A stretch of DNA of 64,000 nucleotides from Mariniflexile litorale (GTDB lineage: Bacteria > Bacteroidota > Bacteroidia > Flavobacteriales > Flavobacteriaceae): assembly GCF_031128465.2 (NCBI RefSeq), contig NZ_CP155618.1, positions 3,400,501 to 3,464,500 of the forward strand, in the 5' to 3' direction. A model generated the notes under the pieces. It had not been told where the DNA came from and did no database searches. It saw only the letters and a list, made by a program, of their open reading frames with translations. This document shows, piece by piece, positions 61,812-64,000 of the stretch (position 1 is the first letter of the stretch; every line of letters starts with the position of its first letter). A program made the translations under genes and the position numbers.

Positions 61812-64000
61812 CTATTTATTAACTTTAATACTTTGTATATAATCGCTGTTTTTTACAGCTATAATATAATCTTGATTCTTCGTTTTAATTCTGGCCATGT
61901 TTTTGACATCTCCAGGAATGAAAACCCCGCTTTTGTTAGCAGGAATAGGTTTAAAACCGCCATGACCATCACCTTTTAGCAAATAACCATAACCTCCGTC
62001 ATTTCTAGGCGTTTCAACTTCTGAAGCAAAAAGATTACCAGCTACAAGTGCATCTAAATTTCCATCTTTATCATAATCATCTATTAAAATTTGGTTGATA
62101 CTTGATACCTGAACGTCGATAGGGAGTTTATGTATTATAAATTTCCCATTTTTATTTTCAAGGTAAATGCTAGCAAAAGATTTTATTTTATAATGAAGTG
62201 ATTTTTCCAGTTCATTTTTATCATAAACTTCGTCTAATGTTGCCACCGAAAAACTTTCATAATCTTTAAACTTTTCTTCGATTGATGGTATTTGTTGTGA
62301 AGAACAGCTTCTGCCTCTTACAGGATATTGCTTTCCTAGGTTATAGTAACCTAACACAATGTCGTTTTTACCATTTTTATCAAAGTCATTGAAATAAATA
62401 TCGAATGTTTCGTTTTCTTTTGCCTTGTATTTATAGTTTAGTCCATTGTTACCTAACACATAATCCATATCACCGTCATTATCAAAATCACCTTGATTAA
62501 TACTCCACCACCAACCCCTGGTTTCTTCTGATAAACCCATGTTTTCTGAAACTTCCGCAAAATCATTATGTGTGTTTTTAAAAACTTTAATAGGCATCCA
62601 TTCTCCAATAATTATGATATCTAACCAATCGTCATTGTTAAAATCGGTAATAATGGCACTAGTTGCCATTCCTAAATTAGTTAACATCTTGGCCATATTG
62701 CTTGAAAAATTTTCAAATTTAGGGCTTCCTTTACTGCCAACGTTTTTTAATAAATAGCTTGTTGCTGAATTTGGATAATTTCCAGGCATTTGTCTGCCTA
62801 ATGCCAATAAGTCATTTTTTCCATCTTTATTAAAATCAGCACTGTAGACTCTAGAACCACTTGTAATCATTTTAGGTAATACCGATTGAGCTGCTTTTGA
62901 AAATTGTCCGTTGCCATTATTTAGATAAAGACGATCTTGAAGATTTGTTGATGTTGGAGAAAATTCATAACCACCACTTACAATATATAGATCATTATCT
63001 CCATCGTTGTCTGCATCAAAAATAATAGCACCATTATCTTCGCAAAGTTTATCCTTTTCTAAAACATTTAAATGATGTTGTTCAAACCCATTATCTGTTT
63101 GAAAAAACACAGTCCCTGAAAACCCAGCAGCACCTCCAATAAAATAATCATCTAAACCATCTTGGTTTAAATCACCAACCGCTAAAGCAGGACCAAAAGT
63201 TGACATTTTATGAGGGAGAAGTACTTGTTTTTCAAAATCGTCAAAATTGTTCTCTTCATGTTTGTATTTTGGGAATATGTTTATGTTGGTAGAGGTAAAC
63301 AATGTATTAATATTTTCTTTTGTTTGTTTGCTCTCAACTTTCGCATTGTCATATTTTAGAATCAAATTTTGATTAACCTTAACAGCTTTTAAAGTTTGAA
63401 CTTTCCCGTCAGTCCATATCACTTTTAGTTCGTCAATTTTGTTTGCTTGGTTTAAACCGAAATGAAGTTCTGGCGCGACAGAAGACTGAAATCCTCGTGT
63501 AAGCGTAAGTTCTTGAAATTGGGTTTGTTGGTTTGTTGTTATATAAACTCTATTTCCTAATCCAAATTTGTTGTTAGCTTGTCCTTCAAATTTGATTGTA
63601 ATGAAGTTATTGGTTAAAGATATTTTATTTTTAAAGACAGAAGCTACATCATCAAGGTTATTAGTTATAATTTCTAAATCCCCATCGTTATCTAAATCAG
63701 CATATGTAGCACCTGTTGAAAAGCCTTCAAATTTTATGTTCCAAGAATCGTTTGCTTTTTCAAAAAGCCCATTCCCTTTATTTTTGAACATAAAATTATC
63801 TATTTTTTCAGAAGGAATATTTAATGATAATTTCAAAAATTCATCGCGTGATCCCTTTAAATGGTCAAAATAGTCATGGTTACTTACTTCTCTTCTTGTT
63901 CCGTTAGACACAAATAAGTCTTTGCTTCCATCATTATCAAAGTCAGCAAAAAGACCACCCCAGCTCCAATCGGTAGATGAGACTCCTGCCATCCTAGAAG
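61812..64000 (-). CDS. FG-GAP/ASPIC (CRTAC1-type) repeat protein, N-terminus outside the window
   Basis: At least 728 residues are visible; the frame is open through the right edge (codons S-R before the first internal Met), so the true start lies beyond 64000. It holds many calcium-binding FG-GAP/VCBS repeats (DFDNDGSKDLFVSNG, DLDNDGDLEIITNN, DFNKDGKNDLLALG, DFDNDGDMDYVLGNN, DYDKDGNLDALVAGN). One ASPIC/UnbV segment lies at about residues 165-215 (HFGLNQANKIDELKVIWTDG). Such proteins are large, exported and common next to SusCD loci in Bacteroidota; their role is not established. It may belong to the same glycoprotein cluster. Confidence 0.88.
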   Translation of the reverse strand, partial: SRMAGVSSTDWSWGGLFADFDNDGSKDLFVSNGTRREVSNHDYFDHLKGSRDEFLKLSLNIPSEKIDNFMFKNKGNGLFEKANDSWNIKFEGFSTGATYADLDNDGDLEIITNNLDDVASVFKNKISLTNNFITIKFEGQANNKFGLGNRVYITTNQQTQFQELTLTRGFQSSVAPELHFGLNQANKIDELKVIWTDGKVQTLKAVKVNQNLILKYDNAKVESKQTKENINTLFTSTNINIFPKYKHEENNFDDFEKQVLLPHKMSTFGPALAVGDLNQDGLDDYFIGGAAGFSGTVFFQTDNGFEQHHLNVLEKDKLCEDNGAIIFDADNDGDNDLYIVSGGYEFSPTSTNLQDRLYLNNGNGQFSKAAQSVLPKMITSGSRVYSADFNKDGKNDLLALGRQMPGNYPNSATSYLLKNVGSKGSPKFENFSSNMAKMLTNLGMATSAIITDFNNDDWLDIIIIGEWMPIKVFKNTHNDFAEVSENMGLSEETRGWWWSINQGDFDNDGDMDYVLGNNGLNYKYKAKENETFDIYFNDFDKNGKNDIVLGYYNLGKQYPVRGRSCSSQQIPSIEEKFKDYESFSVATLDEVYDKNELEKSLHYKIKSFASIYLENKNGKFIIHKLPIDVQVSSINQILIDDYDKDGNLDALVAGNLFASEVETPRNDGGYGYLLKGDGHGGFKPIPANKSGVFIPGDVKNMARIKTKNQDYIIAVKNSDYIQSIKVNK

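Noticed and set aside
1-64000. CRISPR arrays, insertion sequences, prophage genes or riboswitches
   Set aside because: Reading through the window I saw no regularly spaced repeats, transposase or integrase frames, phage structural genes, or recognisable riboswitch cores.

Overview
The window looks like the chromosome of a marine member of the Flavobacteriaceae (Bacteroidota). It is very AT-rich, carries several SusC/SusD pairs with lipoprotein signals, has ECF sigma/FecR cascades and many CAZymes, lacks Shine-Dalgarno sites, and has promoter boxes of the Bacteroidota form TAnnTTTG. An alginate lyase locus points to an alga-associated lifestyle. The species cannot be named from this sequence.

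Layout. (1) 1-6600: end of an alginate utilisation locus on the + strand: SusC tail, SusD, PKD lipoprotein, PL7 alginate lyase, GntR/FCD regulator, hexuronate-type MFS importer and an SDR that probably reduces the alginate monomer DEH. (2) 6600-12900, - strand: cytochrome bd oxidase (cydAB), a persulfide dioxygenase-type MBL/rhodanese protein, a second rhodanese, thioredoxin, a TauE/SafE exporter and a Cys-rich Crp/Fnr regulator. Three palindromes GTAAC-N4-GTTAC, each exactly 22 bp from a -7-like box, tie these units into one putative regulon. (3) 13055: tRNA-Arg(UCU). (4) 13278-20575, - strand: ECF sigma, FecR, STN-type SusC and SusD with no enzyme attached. The SusC changes base composition sharply at its STN/carboxypeptidase-like domain border. 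(5) 20841-33371: a second ECF sigma, then FecR, SusC, SusD, a PL1 pectate lyase-like protein, an unassigned six-hairpin-type glycosidase and a GH105 unsaturated uronyl hydrolase, i.e. a pectin-type locus. (6) 33503-61697, almost all - strand: exported carbohydrate enzymes (GH97, GH43, GH42, a DUF5695-like protein and two DUF1680 beta-L-arabinofuranosidase-type proteins) mixed with peptidases (S9 dipeptidyl peptidase, DUF885, a HExxH protein, M24 Xaa-Pro peptidase) and a complete cytoplasmic trans-4-hydroxy-L-proline pathway (2-epimerase, FAD dehydrogenase, pyrroline-hydroxycarboxylate deaminase, ketoglutarate semialdehyde dehydrogenase) next to a divergent AraC regulator. (7) 61812-64000: C-terminal part of an FG-GAP/ASPIC (CRTAC1-type) protein cut by the window edge.

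Main interpretation. Region 6 reads as a dedicated system for hydroxyproline-rich glycoproteins (extensin or arabinogalactan-protein type, from plants or green algae): arabinose and galactose are trimmed outside the cytoplasm, proline-directed peptidases cut the backbone, and the freed hydroxyproline goes to 2-oxoglutarate. Each enzyme family is known; the physical integration is the unusual part. The second highlight is the sulfide/persulfide-type regulon of region 2, whose operators also sit before cydAB.
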